Below are positions 55,263 through 63,823 of a DNA stretch of 64,000 nt, one piece after another. Where the stretch lies: NCBI RefSeq assembly GCF_019038415.1, contig NZ_JAFKRG010000048.1, positions 124,001 to 188,000 of the forward strand, written 5' to 3'. The position numbers and the translations under genes are program-made. The notes beneath the pieces are model-generated. The model was not told the origin of the DNA. It saw nothing but the letters and a program-made list of their open reading frames with translations, and searched no databases. The first letter of the stretch is position 1; every line of letters begins with the position of its first letter. The DNA comes from Synechococcus sp. CCY 9618. Lineage in GTDB: Bacteria > Cyanobacteriota > Cyanobacteriia > PCC-6307 > Cyanobiaceae.

Positions 55263-56777
55263 TCAGCGGGCGGCGGCCAGGCCGCTGAGCTTGGTGCGCA
55301 GATAGGCCAGGAAGGGCTCGGCGCCCAGGGGCCGCCCCGTCACCCGCTCCACCAGCTCTTCGGCGTTCACCATCCGGCCCAGGGGCCAGACCTGCTCCGC
55401 CAGCCAGGCCTGCAGGGCAGCCTCCTGGCCTGCCCCCACCAGCGTCTCGATCGGACCGATCTGCGCCTCCAGGGCCTCGGCGATCTGGGCGCTGATCAGA
55501 TGGCCCAGGGCATAGGAGGGGAAGTAGCCGAACAGCCCCTCCGCCCAGTGGATGTCCTGCAGGCAGCCCTCGGCGTCGGTGCGGGGCTGGAGGCCAAGCA
55601 GTTCGCCCATGCGCCGGTTCCAGCGCTCCGGCAGCTCCTCCACCGGCATCTCCTGCTCCAGCAGGGCCAGCTCCAGCTCGAAGCGCAGCACGATGTGGAG
55701 GGTGTAGCTGAGCTCGTCGGCCTCCACCCGGATCAGGCCGGGCCGCAGCGGGTTGAGGGCGCGCCAGAAGCCGGCGGCACCGCGCCAGGGGTCGGCGCCG
55801 AGCCCCCGGCAGAAGCGGGGCTGCCAGCGTTCGGCGAAGGCCCGGCCGCGGGCCACCCGGCATTCCCAGAACAGGCTCTGGCTTTCGTGCACCCCCATCG
55901 AGGTGGCCTCCCCCAGGGGCCAGGGGAAGTAATGGTCGTCGCTGCGGGGCAGGCCCTGCTCGTAGAGGGAGTGGCCCCATTCGTGGGCGGTGGCCAGGAA
56001 GGCCGAGAACGGCTGACCGGCCACCACCCGGGTGGTGATGCGGAAGTCGTCGGGGCCGACGGTGCAGGAGAAGGGATGGGGCGAGCGGGAACGCTGGCAG
56101 CGGCGGCTGTCGTAGCCCCAGCTGTCGAGCAGCTCGCTGCAGAGGCGCTCCTGCAGGGCCTCCGGCAGATCGACGCCGGCCGGGCCGGTGCTGGCGACCT
56201 GCTCCAGCAGCGGCGGGATGCCGGCCTCGAGGGGGGCGAACAGCTGGGCCAGCCGCGCCTTGCTGATGTCGGGCTCGAAGGGCTGGGCGAGGATCTCCCA
56301 GGGGCTGCGGGCCACCGGCTCGGCTGCCGCCAGCTGGCCGGCCTGCTCACGGCGCAGGCGGATCAGCTCCCGCAGCGCCGGTGCGAAGGCGCCGAAATCC
56401 TTGGCCGCCCGGGCCTGCTGCCAGATGGCATTGCCCTTCGACTGGGCCCGGGCGATGGCGCCCACCAGGGCCGGATCGAGGCAGCGCTGGCGGTTCAGCT
56501 CCAGCTGCAGCAGCTCCAGGTTGCGGCGCTGCTGGGGCGGGGATGCGGGCTGGAGATCGGCTTCGGCGGCGGCCACCAGGTCGGCGTAGGCGTCGCTGCT
56601 CTGGCGTTCGTGCAGCTGGCCGGCCAGCAGGGCCAGCTGCTCGCCGCGCCAGGCGGCGCCGGCGGCGGGCATCACCGTGTTCTGGTCGTAATAGAGGGTG
56701 CTGCTGATCGAGCCCAGCAGGCGGGTCGTGTGCAGGTGCCGGTGGAGCGCTTCGAGGGCCGGGGCCGCGGAACCCAT
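55263..56777 (-). CDS. M32-family carboxypeptidase
   Basis: 504 residues. The zinc motif HEWGH is in FLATAHEWGHSLYEQGLP; GVHESQSLFWE and the late YTLHIVLRFELE are the other family blocks. N-terminus: LGSISSTLYYDQNTVMP. This thermostable-carboxypeptidase family removes C-terminal residues from peptides in the cytoplasm. The ATG at 56777 gives the usual start. Confidence 0.92.
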   Translation of the reverse strand: MGSAAPALEALHRHLHTTRLLGSISSTLYYDQNTVMPAAGAAWRGEQLALLAGQLHERQSSDAYADLVAAAEADLQPASPPQQRRNLELLQLELNRQRCLDPALVGAIARAQSKGNAIWQQARAAKDFGAFAPALRELIRLRREQAGQLAAAEPVARSPWEILAQPFEPDISKARLAQLFAPLEAGIPPLLEQVASTGPAGVDLPEALQERLCSELLDSWGYDSRRCQRSRSPHPFSCTVGPDDFRITTRVVAGQPFSAFLATAHEWGHSLYEQGLPRSDDHYFPWPLGEATSMGVHESQSLFWECRVARGRAFAERWQPRFCRGLGADPWRGAAGFWRALNPLRPGLIRVEADELSYTLHIVLRFELELALLEQEMPVEELPERWNRRMGELLGLQPRTDAEGCLQDIHWAEGLFGYFPSYALGHLISAQIAEALEAQIGPIETLVGAGQEAALQAWLAEQVWPLGRMVNAEELVERVTGRPLGAEPFLAYLRTKLSGLAAAR

Positions 56778-56858
56778 GGGAACGGTGGAGCCAATGGGGC
56801 CAGCATGGCGCCCGTGGAAAGCCGGGGGGCGAGCGCAGGCATGGACTCAGATCTGGAC

Positions 56859-56864
56859 TAGGCT
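56859..56864 (+). promoter_or_regulatory. Possible -10 element of the toxin-antitoxin pair
   Basis: TAGGCT, 37 bases upstream of the antitoxin ATG, within 124 bases between the M32 gene start and the antitoxin. No repeat or operator was obvious. Confidence 0.4.
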
Positions 56865-56901
56865 CGCTCCATCGCTGGGGCTGCTGGGTCAGGCATCGAT
56901 C

Positions 56902-57153
56902 ATGCGCACCGTGAACGTTCATCAGGCCAAGACCCAGTTCTCTCGGCTGATCGACGCCGCCCATGCGGGCGAAACCATCCTTGTGGCCAAGGACGGCAAG
57001 CCCTGGGCGCGGTTGGTGCCGCTGGAACCCGAGCGGCCCCGTCGCCAGCCAGGAGTGCTGCGAGGGCAGTTGCAGCTTCCCAGCACCGAGGAGTTGCTCG
57101 CCCCGCTGCCTGCCGAGGAGCTCGAAGCTCTGGACGCTCCTCTGCCGTCTTGA
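56902..57153 (+). CDS. Phd/YefM-family antitoxin
   Basis: 83 residues starting MRTVNVHQAKTQFSRLIDAA, the Phd/YefM DNA-binding N-terminus, then GETILVAKDGKPWARLVPL. The C-terminal tail (LPSTEELLAPLPAEEL) is the toxin-binding part. It should repress its own operon and neutralise the PIN toxin, whose start overlaps its stop by 4 bases. Confidence 0.9.
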   Translation: MRTVNVHQAKTQFSRLIDAAHAGETILVAKDGKPWARLVPLEPERPRRQPGVLRGQLQLPSTEELLAPLPAEELEALDAPLPS

Positions 57154-57545
57154 CGAGCCCGTCCCTGCTCCTGGATACCCACGCCCTGCTCTGGTGGCTG
57201 GTGGAACCCGAAAGGCTCTCTTCACCCGCCCAGAAGGCCATCGGCAATCCAGCGGCGGCCGTTTTCGTGAGCGCCGCCTCCGGCTGGGAAATCGCCACCA
57301 AAGCTCGCCTGGGCAAACTCCCCGGCGCCGAAGGGCTTTTGGAGGATTTACCGTCCCTCCTGCAACAGCAGGGGTTTCAGCCGCTGGCCGTGCTGTTGCA
57401 TCACGGCGTTCGCGCCGGCTCTTACCAACAGACCCATCGTGATCCGTTCGACCGACTGCTGGCCGCCCAGGCCGAGCTGGAGGGCCTGCAACTGGTGAGC
57501 ATCGACCCTGCGCTGGCCTCCTTTCCCTGCCGCCTGCTCTGGTGA
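57150..57545 (+). CDS. vapC: PIN-domain toxin (VapC-like ribonuclease)
   Basis: 131 residues from a TTG. LLLDTHALLWWLVEP gives the first Asp, SAASGWEIATKARLGKL the Glu, and HRDPFDRLLAAQA plus LVSID the late Asp residues of the PIN active site. PIN toxins cleave RNA. It is translationally coupled to the antitoxin. Target unknown. Confidence 0.9.
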   Translation: MTSPSLLLDTHALLWWLVEPERLSSPAQKAIGNPAAAVFVSAASGWEIATKARLGKLPGAEGLLEDLPSLLQQQGFQPLAVLLHHGVRAGSYQQTHRDPFDRLLAAQAELEGLQLVSIDPALASFPCRLLW

Positions 57546-57602
57546 TGGCTGGATCCCCGGCCGATCGCTTCTGGCAGGCACCACCCCGCCGCCACCGGCG
57601 CC

Positions 57603-58298
57603 ATGGTGGAGATCTCCTCTCCCGCCCCCGGATCGATGCATCCCCCCTCACCGGAGCAGGCCCTGGTGCTCGCGGCCATCGAACGGTTCATGGCCGACCC
57701 CGATCTGGCCCTGGAGGGGCAGGGCGAGGAGTCGGGCGCTGACGCCGACGCCGCCGAATCCGGCGATGTGCTCGGCGCGATCCTGCGCGCCCTCACCATG
57801 GTGCTGCCGATCGAGGAGATCGAGCTGGCGGTGACCGGGCTGCTCGCGACCCACTGCGATCGCCTCGACGACGACACCCAGCTGGTGCTGGAGGCCCTGC
57901 TCACCGCCATCGAGCGGGACGACGACGAGATGGCCCTCGACAGCCTGCTGGCCAGCGAGGCCAGCCTGCTGGAGGCCAATGCCCTCGACGGCAACTACCT
58001 GCTGGTGTGGGATCCGGCCGACGCCTCCCCGCTGCGGGAGATGGAGATCCTCGATGTGCTGGAGCGTTACCCCTGCCGCGGCGAGGCGGCCCGCTGGAAC
58101 TGCGACGACTTCGTGGCCCTGCTGGAGGGCAAGATCCTGCAGTGGCGCAAGACCATGGTGGCGCTGGAGATCCTCCAGGAGCAGCCCGGCACCCGCCCCA
58201 CCGCCAGCACCATGGTGCTGCTGGTGCCCGAGGACCCCGAAGCTCCGCTGGAGCAGCTCGAGGTGGGTGTCACCCTCAGCCCGGGGGCCGGCACCTGA
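57603..58298 (+). CDS. Acidic hypothetical protein
   Basis: 231 residues, strongly acidic, with helical segments such as EEIELAVTGLLATHCDRLDD and a later EMEILDVLERYPCRGEAARW. A strand-like end closes it (TMVLLVPEDPEAPLEQLEVG). I do not recognise a family. It follows the toxin by 57 bases and is convergent with the OsmC gene. No signal peptide or membrane helix. Confidence 0.6.
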   Translation: MVEISSPAPGSMHPPSPEQALVLAAIERFMADPDLALEGQGEESGADADAAESGDVLGAILRALTMVLPIEEIELAVTGLLATHCDRLDDDTQLVLEALLTAIERDDDEMALDSLLASEASLLEANALDGNYLLVWDPADASPLREMEILDVLERYPCRGEAARWNCDDFVALLEGKILQWRKTMVALEILQEQPGTRPTASTMVLLVPEDPEAPLEQLEVGVTLSPGAGT

Positions 58299-58305
58299 AC
58301 GGCGC

Positions 58306-58719
58306 TCAACCCTGCGGGCTCCAGTGCAGCTGCATCGGCACGTTGCCCTCCAGGCTCACCTTCACCGGGCAGGTCTCGCCGGCGCGCACCAGCAGCTGGT
58401 GCTGATCGGGCGCCAGCCCCGCCGGCAGCTCGATCCAGGCCTCCAGCAGGGCGATGCGGCGCAGGCCGCCGCTGGTCATGGTCTTCTCCACCCGCACTGT
58501 GGTTCCCTCCAGGGCGATGCCGTGGCGTTCGGCCACGATGCCCATCACCGTCAGCACGCAGGTGGCCAGGGCCGTTCCCACCAGATCGGTGGGGGAGAAG
58601 GACTCCCCCTTGCCCTGGTTGTCGAGCGGGGCGTCAGTGATCAGCGCCGCGCCGGAGGCGGCATGGGTGGCCGTGCAGCGCAGGGCGCCCTCGTAGCGGC
58701 AGGTGATGGTGGTGGGCAT
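58306..58719 (-). CDS. OsmC/Ohr family protein
   Basis: 137 residues. SFSPTDLVGTALATCVLTVM holds the first Cys, and ETCPVKVSLEGNVPM the second. The two-Cys OsmC fold reduces organic hydroperoxides using lipoyl partners. The OsmC branch is favoured by the LEGN-type end, but subfamily is uncertain. It is divergent from the DUF2721 gene. Confidence 0.88.
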   Translation of the reverse strand: MPTTITCRYEGALRCTATHAASGAALITDAPLDNQGKGESFSPTDLVGTALATCVLTVMGIVAERHGIALEGTTVRVEKTMTSGGLRRIALLEAWIELPAGLAPDQHQLLVRAGETCPVKVSLEGNVPMQLHWSPQG

Positions 58720-58768
58720 GGCAGGCGGGGCGTCGGACGCGGGCCCAGGCTGGCAGGGGCCATCGACC

Positions 58769-58774
58769 TAGGTT
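58769..58774 (+). promoter_or_regulatory. Possible -10 element of the DUF2721 gene
   Basis: TAGGTT, 22 bases upstream of the TTG at 58797 and followed by TGGGCG. It overlaps the 58773 position where a longer reading frame would start, which argues for the TTG. Confidence 0.45.
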
Positions 58775-58796
58775 GGGCGCTCCCTGTGCCGGGGCC

Positions 58797-59246
58797 TTGA
58801 CGCCGATCCTGCTCGTGGCCAGCCCGCCGGTGCAGTCCCTGGCCGAGACGATCCGGCTGGCGGTGACGCCGGTGTTCCTGCTGGCGGGCATCAGCGGGCT
58901 GCTGGGGGTGATCACCACCCGCCTCTCCCGCATCGTCGACCGGGCCCGGGTGATCAAGACCCGGGAGGCCGCCGCCAGCCTGCTGCAGGAGCGGGAGCTG
59001 GCGGGGGAACTGGCGACGCACCGGCGGCGCATGGCCCTGGCCTCCGGGGCCTTCACCTGTGCCGCCACCAGCTTCCTGCTGGTGGCGACGGTGGTGATGG
59101 TGCTGTTCCTCAGCACCCTGGCCGCGATCGATCTCACCCCCCTGGTGGCCTCGCTGTTCGTGCTGGCCATGGGCTCGCTGATGGCGGCGGTGACCCTGCT
59201 GCTGCGGGAGGTGCGGCTCGGCAACCAGGCCCTCAGGCGCTTCTGA
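58797..59246 (+). CDS. DUF2721 membrane protein
   Basis: 149 residues from a TTG (MTPILLVASPPVQSLAETI). Helix one (LAVTPVFLLAGISGLLGVI) is followed by TTRLSRIVDRARVIK, the family hallmark, then two helices in the second half. DUF2721 proteins are small and uncharacterised. The end overlaps the convergent CrtISO-like gene by 14 bases. Confidence 0.85.
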   Translation: MTPILLVASPPVQSLAETIRLAVTPVFLLAGISGLLGVITTRLSRIVDRARVIKTREAAASLLQERELAGELATHRRRMALASGAFTCAATSFLLVATVVMVLFLSTLAAIDLTPLVASLFVLAMGSLMAAVTLLLREVRLGNQALRRF

Positions 59247-60777
59247 GGCCGATCTCCTCCAGCAGATGCTTCTGCTGGCGGGCGCCCACGAAGCGATGGG
59301 CGGCCATGGCGCCGCTCACGGCCACCGGCGGCACGCCGATGCCGGGGAACACGCCGGCGCCGCAGAGCACCAGGCCCTCGATCGGGGTGGCGCCGCCCGG
59401 GAAGGGGCCCCTGTCGGCGGGCCAGGCCGGCCCGTAGCTGCCCCGGTGGGTGCGCAGGTAGTGGCGGTGGCTGAGGGGGGTGCCCTGCAGCTCGAGCACC
59501 AGCCGCTCGCGCCAGTCGGGCAGCACCCGCTCCAGGGCGTCGCCGAAGACGCTGCAGCGCTCCGCCTTCAGGGCCTCGTAGGCGGCGCTGCCCCGCTCCA
59601 GCCCCTGCCACAGCGCCCAGGGTTCATTGGCCGGGGTGTAGCCGTGCAGCACCTGATGGCCCTCCGGCGCGAGGGAGGAATCGAGCAGGGACGGCATCGA
59701 CAGCACCACCATGTTGCGCTCCGCCCCGATCCCCCGCTGCCAGTCGCCCACCCAGACGTGGTGGATCGGCAGGTGTTCCAGATCCGCCCCGCGCAGGGCC
59801 AGGTGCCAGTGCAGGAAGCTGGCGCAGGCCGGGGTGGCCGCCTGACGCCGCCGCCAGCGGGCCGGCACGGCAGCGTCGGGCAGCAGGGCCAGCAGATCCC
59901 AGGGACTGGTGTTGGCGATCACCCCCCGCCGGGCCGTCAGGGCCTCGCCGCCGGCCAGGCGCACCCCGGCGGCCCGGCCCTGCTCCACAAGGATCTCCGC
60001 CACCGGCGCGCCGGTGCGCAGCCGACCGCCATGGCGCTCCAGACCGCGCACCAGGGCTTCGGCCACCGCGGCGCTGCCGCCGATGGGGTAGTCGAGGCAG
60101 GCGTCGGGCTCGAACCATTCGCCGAACAGGGTCGCCATGGCGGCGGCACTGGTCTGGTCCATGGCCAGGCCGGAGATCAGGAAGCAGAGCAGGTCGACCC
60201 AGTGGAGCAGGAAGGGATCGCGCAGGTGGCGGCGGGCGATCGGACCGAAGGCGCCGCCCAGGCCGGCCAGCCGGCCCGCCTGGCCGAGCAGGCGCAGGGC
60301 CTGGCCGCCGCCCAGGGTGGTGGCCATCCCCGCCCCGGGGCGCAGGGCCAGCAGGGGCAGGCAGCGGGCCGCCTCGCAGCTGGGCCGCAGCGCCTCCAGG
60401 AAGCGGCTCCATTCCAGGGCGGCGGCCGGTCCGCGCAGGTCGCGCACCAGGGCCAGGAAGGGCCCGGTGCCCACCTCCACCCGCAGGTTGCCCTCGGGGA
60501 GCAGCAGCCCCCAGTCGCGGTACTGGGCCACCGGCACGGTCTCACCCACGGCCCGCAGCACCTGGGCCAGGGGGTTGGTGCTCGGCCAGCGGCCCAGGCC
60601 GCTCCAGAGCGACGGACCGGATTCGAAGTGGTAGGGGCCGCGCCGGAAGCCGTGGGCGGCGCCACCGGGGGCCGTGTGGGCCTCGAGCACCAGCACCTGC
60701 AGCCCGTGGCGGGCGGCGATGGCTGCGGCGCAGAGGCCGCCGAGCCCGCTGCCCACGACGATCAGATCCGCGTCCAC
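59233..60777 (-). CDS. CrtISO/phytoene-dehydrogenase-like flavoprotein
   Basis: About 514 residues from a GTG at 60777 that has GGAGG 5 bases upstream; an ATG at 60834 is also in frame. The N-terminus has DADLIVVGSGLGGLCAAAIA, then EAHTAPGGAAHGFRRG. The end has LVLCGAGVFPGIGVPPVAVS, the second FAD block of carotenoid isomerase/desaturase-type enzymes. It could be a CrtISO (CrtH) paralogue or a related carotenoid or retinol-type oxidoreductase. The desaturase gene is divergent from it. Confidence 0.85.
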   Translation of the reverse strand: MDADLIVVGSGLGGLCAAAIAARHGLQVLVLEAHTAPGGAAHGFRRGPYHFESGPSLWSGLGRWPSTNPLAQVLRAVGETVPVAQYRDWGLLLPEGNLRVEVGTGPFLALVRDLRGPAAALEWSRFLEALRPSCEAARCLPLLALRPGAGMATTLGGGQALRLLGQAGRLAGLGGAFGPIARRHLRDPFLLHWVDLLCFLISGLAMDQTSAAAMATLFGEWFEPDACLDYPIGGSAAVAEALVRGLERHGGRLRTGAPVAEILVEQGRAAGVRLAGGEALTARRGVIANTSPWDLLALLPDAAVPARWRRRQAATPACASFLHWHLALRGADLEHLPIHHVWVGDWQRGIGAERNMVVLSMPSLLDSSLAPEGHQVLHGYTPANEPWALWQGLERGSAAYEALKAERCSVFGDALERVLPDWRERLVLELQGTPLSHRHYLRTHRGSYGPAWPADRGPFPGGATPIEGLVLCGAGVFPGIGVPPVAVSGAMAAHRFVGARQQKHLLEEIGLRSA

Positions 60778-60877
60778 GCTTGCCTCCGCCGCAGCGATGC
60801 TATGCAGATTTGCTTCGGATTGCCGTCCGTTCATTGCTGCTGCGGATGGCTATGGTTCAAACCTCGTTGAAGGAAAT
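60778..60877. promoter_or_regulatory. AT-richer divergent promoter region
   Basis: 100 bases between the CrtISO-like GTG (60777) and the desaturase GTG (60878), lower in GC than the flanks. TATGGT at 60851-60856 is a possible plus-strand -10, and TAGCAT near 60797-60802 a possible minus-strand -10. AAGGA lies just before the desaturase start. Confidence 0.4.
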
Positions 60878-62056
60878 GTGTTGTCGCAGGGCTTCTCTTC
60901 CGCCACCCTGCACGATTCCTGGCCGGCCGCAGTTCCAGCCCAGCCGTCCGGACTTCGTGGTCTCTCGCGCAACGATTTCGAGCTGACCTCCTTCATGGAC
61001 AGCTCCAATCTGCGGGCGTCCTGGCAGATCGCCAACACGGTGATTCCCTATGGGGCGCTGTGGCTGGTGGTGGCCTGGAGCCGGTTGCATGCGCCGCTGC
61101 TGCTGGTGCCAGCCATGGCCCTGATGGTGCTGCTGCTGGCCCGCTGCTTCTCGCTGATGCACGACTGCGGCCACTATTCCCTGTTCCGCCAGCGGCGCCT
61201 GAACCGACTGTTCGGCTTCCTGCTCGGGGTGCTCAGCGCCATCCCCCAGTACCCCTGGTCGCGGGGCCACGCCTACCACCACCGCCACAATGGCGACTGG
61301 GAGAAGTACCAGGGACCTTCGGCCCTTGTCACCACCAGCGCCTTCGCCGCCCTCAGCCCGGGTGGCCAGAGGTTCTACCGCTGGCTGCGCCACCCGGCCA
61401 TGCTGTTCCCTGGCGGCTTCTTCTACCTGGTGATCAAGCCCCGCCTGGCCCTGCTGCTGGGTGCGGCCGGGTTCTTCCCCCACCTGGTGCGCTGCCTGCG
61501 CAGCACCGACGAGCCCATGGGGCTGCGCCAGATCCTGGCCAGCTATCGCTCGAAGGGCTGGTATACACCCACGGAATTCTGGGATCTGCTCGGCAACAAC
61601 ATCGCCGTGATCAGCTCCTGGTGGCTGATGTCCCGCTGGCTCGGGGCCGGCGTGTTCTGGTCGATCTATGCCCCGGTGATGGCCTGCGCGGCGGCGATCT
61701 TCATCTGCATCTTCTTTGTGCAGCACAACTTTCCGGGCTCCTATGCCCACCGCACCGAGGGCTGGAGCGAGATGGCCGGGGTGCTGGAGGGCACCAGCGA
61801 CCTGGATCTGCCGCCGCTGCTGAACTGGTTCTCCGCCGACATCGGCTGCCATGCCATCCACCACCTCTCGTCCCGGATTCCCAACTACCGGCTGCGGGCC
61901 GCCCAGGAGCGCAATGCTCACCTGCTCGGAGGCGTGCGCCGGCTGTCGTTGGCCGACATTCCCACCTGCTTCAGCTACATCCTCTGGGATCCCCTGGCCT
62001 GCCGGCTGACCACCATCGACGCCGGCGGGGTTGCGGCGGATCCGGCGGCGGCCTGA
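60878..62056 (+). CDS. Membrane fatty acid desaturase (DesA/FAD2-like)
   Basis: About 392 residues from a GTG (TTG at 60881 is equally placed). The three His boxes are HDCGHYSLF, HAYHHRHNGDW and CHAIHHLSSRIPNYRL, the di-iron set of membrane desaturases. Four to six helices flank them (VLLLARCFSLMH, MACAAAIFICIFFV). The third box resembles delta-12/omega-3 acyl-lipid desaturases. Substrate position is not provable. It sits head to head with the CrtISO-like gene. Confidence 0.88.
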   Translation: MLSQGFSSATLHDSWPAAVPAQPSGLRGLSRNDFELTSFMDSSNLRASWQIANTVIPYGALWLVVAWSRLHAPLLLVPAMALMVLLLARCFSLMHDCGHYSLFRQRRLNRLFGFLLGVLSAIPQYPWSRGHAYHHRHNGDWEKYQGPSALVTTSAFAALSPGGQRFYRWLRHPAMLFPGGFFYLVIKPRLALLLGAAGFFPHLVRCLRSTDEPMGLRQILASYRSKGWYTPTEFWDLLGNNIAVISSWWLMSRWLGAGVFWSIYAPVMACAAAIFICIFFVQHNFPGSYAHRTEGWSEMAGVLEGTSDLDLPPLLNWFSADIGCHAIHHLSSRIPNYRLRAAQERNAHLLGGVRRLSLADIPTCFSYILWDPLACRLTTIDAGGVAADPAAA

Positions 62057-62064
62057 GTCCGGCG

Positions 62065-62517
62065 ATGCTGCGCCAGAGCCTGCTGCAGCTGAGCGTGTCC
62101 ACGGCGGGGGAGGGCTTCGACGACATCACCGAGGCGCTGAACCGGCAGATCGCCGCCAGCGGCCTGCAGCTCGGCACGGCCACCATCGCCTGCCTGCACA
62201 CCAGCTGCAGCCTGACGGTGAACGAGAACGCCGACCCCCGGGTGCTGGTGGATCTGGCCGCCTATCTGCGGGCGCTCGTGCCCCAGGACGGTGTGCGCTC
62301 CCTGAGCGGGCTTGGAGAGCGGCGTGCCTGGGTGCACGATGAGGAAGGGCCGGACGACATGCCCGCCCACATCCGCACCGCCCTGACCTGCACCAGCCTC
62401 TCCCTGCCCTTCCAGTCCGGCCGGCTTCTGCTCGGCACCTGGCAGGCCGTCTATCTCTGGGAACACCGCACCCTTCCCCATCAGCGCCGGCTCAGCCTGC
62501 ATCTGGTGGGGGAATGA
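62065..62517 (+). CDS. YjbQ family (UPF0047) protein
   Basis: 150 residues, 8 bases after the desaturase. CLHTSCSLTVNENADPRVLV and WEHRTLPHQRRLSLHLVGE are the family hallmarks, with His, Glu and Arg residues. Some members have secondary thiamine-phosphate synthase activity. The frame is open upstream within the desaturase; the ATG at 62065 is the conserved start. Confidence 0.88.
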   Translation: MLRQSLLQLSVSTAGEGFDDITEALNRQIAASGLQLGTATIACLHTSCSLTVNENADPRVLVDLAAYLRALVPQDGVRSLSGLGERRAWVHDEEGPDDMPAHIRTALTCTSLSLPFQSGRLLLGTWQAVYLWEHRTLPHQRRLSLHLVGE

Positions 62518-62533
62518 CCCCCGCTTCCCCGCC

Positions 62534-62806
62534 ATGGCCATCTCCGTCACCTCCCCCTGTCCGGACGCCACCATCGAGCGGCTGGAGATCCACTCCTGGC
62601 CCATCTGGACCTGTGAGCCCAGCAGCTTCACCTGGACCTACGACGCCGAGGAGACCTGCCTGCTGCTGGAGGGGGAGGTGACGGTGACGCCGGAGGGGGG
62701 AGAGCCGGTGCGCTTCGGGGCCGGCGATCTGGTGGTGTTCCCCGAGGGGCTCCGCTGCCGCTGGCAGGTGCACGCGCCGGTGCGCAAGCACTACCGGTTC
62801 GCCTGA
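62534..62806 (+). CDS. Cupin-fold protein
   Basis: 90 residues. TYDAEETCLLLEGEVTVTPE and FGAGDLVVFPEGLRCRWQV match small single-domain cupins (EutQ/DUF861 type). The metal-binding His residues are mostly absent. It follows YjbQ by 16 bases. Confidence 0.82.
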   Translation: MAISVTSPCPDATIERLEIHSWPIWTCEPSSFTWTYDAEETCLLLEGEVTVTPEGGEPVRFGAGDLVVFPEGLRCRWQVHAPVRKHYRFA

Positions 62807-62851
62807 CCGGTAGCCCCCGTCCGTCCCCACTGTTCTTCGCTCTGTTCCACC

Positions 62852-63139
62852 ATGGCCGCCCAACCCCTCACCCCCGCCCAGATCGATTCCCTGCCCCGGG
62901 AGCTGCCGGAGTGGACCGTGCGCGAGGGCAAGCTGCACCGCGAGCTGCGCTTCGCCGACTTCTCCGCCGCCTTCGGCTTCATGGCCCGGGTGGCCCTGGC
63001 CGCTGAGGCGATGGGCCACCATCCGGAATGGTGCAACGTCTGGAACCGGGTGACGATCAACCTCACCACCCACGACACCGGTGGGCTGTCGGACCTGGAT
63101 CTGGAGCTGGCCAAGCGGATCGATGGGCTGGTGAGCTGA
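62852..63139 (+). CDS. phhB: 4a-hydroxytetrahydrobiopterin dehydratase (PCD/DCoH)
   Basis: 95 residues. [20 protein letters not shown] and [20 protein letters not shown] carry the His-His-Pro active site. It recycles the pterin cofactor. A phenylalanine hydroxylase is not seen in this window. Length is typical. Confidence 0.92.
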   Translation: MAAQPLTPAQIDSLPRELPEWTVREGKLHRELRFADFSAAFGFMARVALAAEAMGHHPEWCNVWNRVTINLTTHDTGGLSDLDLELAKRIDGLVS

Positions 63140-63188
63140 GGCCGCCCCCACGGGATCGCGCTACCTCCGCAGGTGTGCCGCACGCCGC

Positions 63189-63821
63189 ATGACCCCGGCA
63201 CCTCCCCACCGTCCAGCCGCTCCGACGCTGGAGCCGTTGGCCTTGCCCTGGGATCTGCGCCTCAGCCCGGAGCAGTTTGAGCGGGTGTGTCAGGCGAACC
63301 CTGAGGCTGTGCTCGAACTCGCCGCCGATGGTCAGTTGATCGCCACGACGCCCACCGGCAGCGAAACCGGCGCCCGCAATCAGGCGCTGGGTGCGCTGAT
63401 CTGGCTGGCCGTCCGCCGCACGGGTCTTGCCCTGGAGGTGTTTGACAGCTCCACCGGTTTTCGCCTGCCCGATGGCTCTGTGCTGAGCCCCGACGTCTCC
63501 GTGGTGCGCCAGGAGCGCTGGACAGCCCTCACGGCCGAGCAACGCCGGGGTTTCGTCCCCCTCTGCCCCGATGTGGTGGTGGACCTGGCCAGCCCGTCGG
63601 AGGAAGGCCCCCGCGGGCTGACGGCCCTGCGACAGAAGATGAAGCGCTACCGCGCCAATGGCGCCCAACTCGGCTGGCTGTTGATTCCCGAGGAGCTGGC
63701 CGTGGAGATCTGGACCGCCGCCGAGGCCGCACCGCAACGCCTCGCCCCGGCCCAGGTCCTGGATGCCGCACAGCTGTTCCCCGGTTTGCAGATCGAGCTG
63801 GCCGAGGTGTGGGCGGGCTGA
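63189..63821 (+). CDS. Uma2-family (DUF820) nuclease-fold protein
   Basis: 210 residues. ELAADGQLIATTPTGSETGA, SPDVSVVRQERW and PDVVVDLASPSEEG are the PD-(D/E)XK-like blocks of the Uma2 family, which is numerous in cyanobacteria, often near mobile regions. Biological role unknown. Compatible with the nearby toxin-antitoxin pair and an unfinished gene at the window end. Confidence 0.88.
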   Translation: MTPAPPHRPAAPTLEPLALPWDLRLSPEQFERVCQANPEAVLELAADGQLIATTPTGSETGARNQALGALIWLAVRRTGLALEVFDSSTGFRLPDGSVLSPDVSVVRQERWTALTAEQRRGFVPLCPDVVVDLASPSEEGPRGLTALRQKMKRYRANGAQLGWLLIPEELAVEIWTAAEAAPQRLAPAQVLDAAQLFPGLQIELAEVWAG

Positions 63822-63823
63822 AC

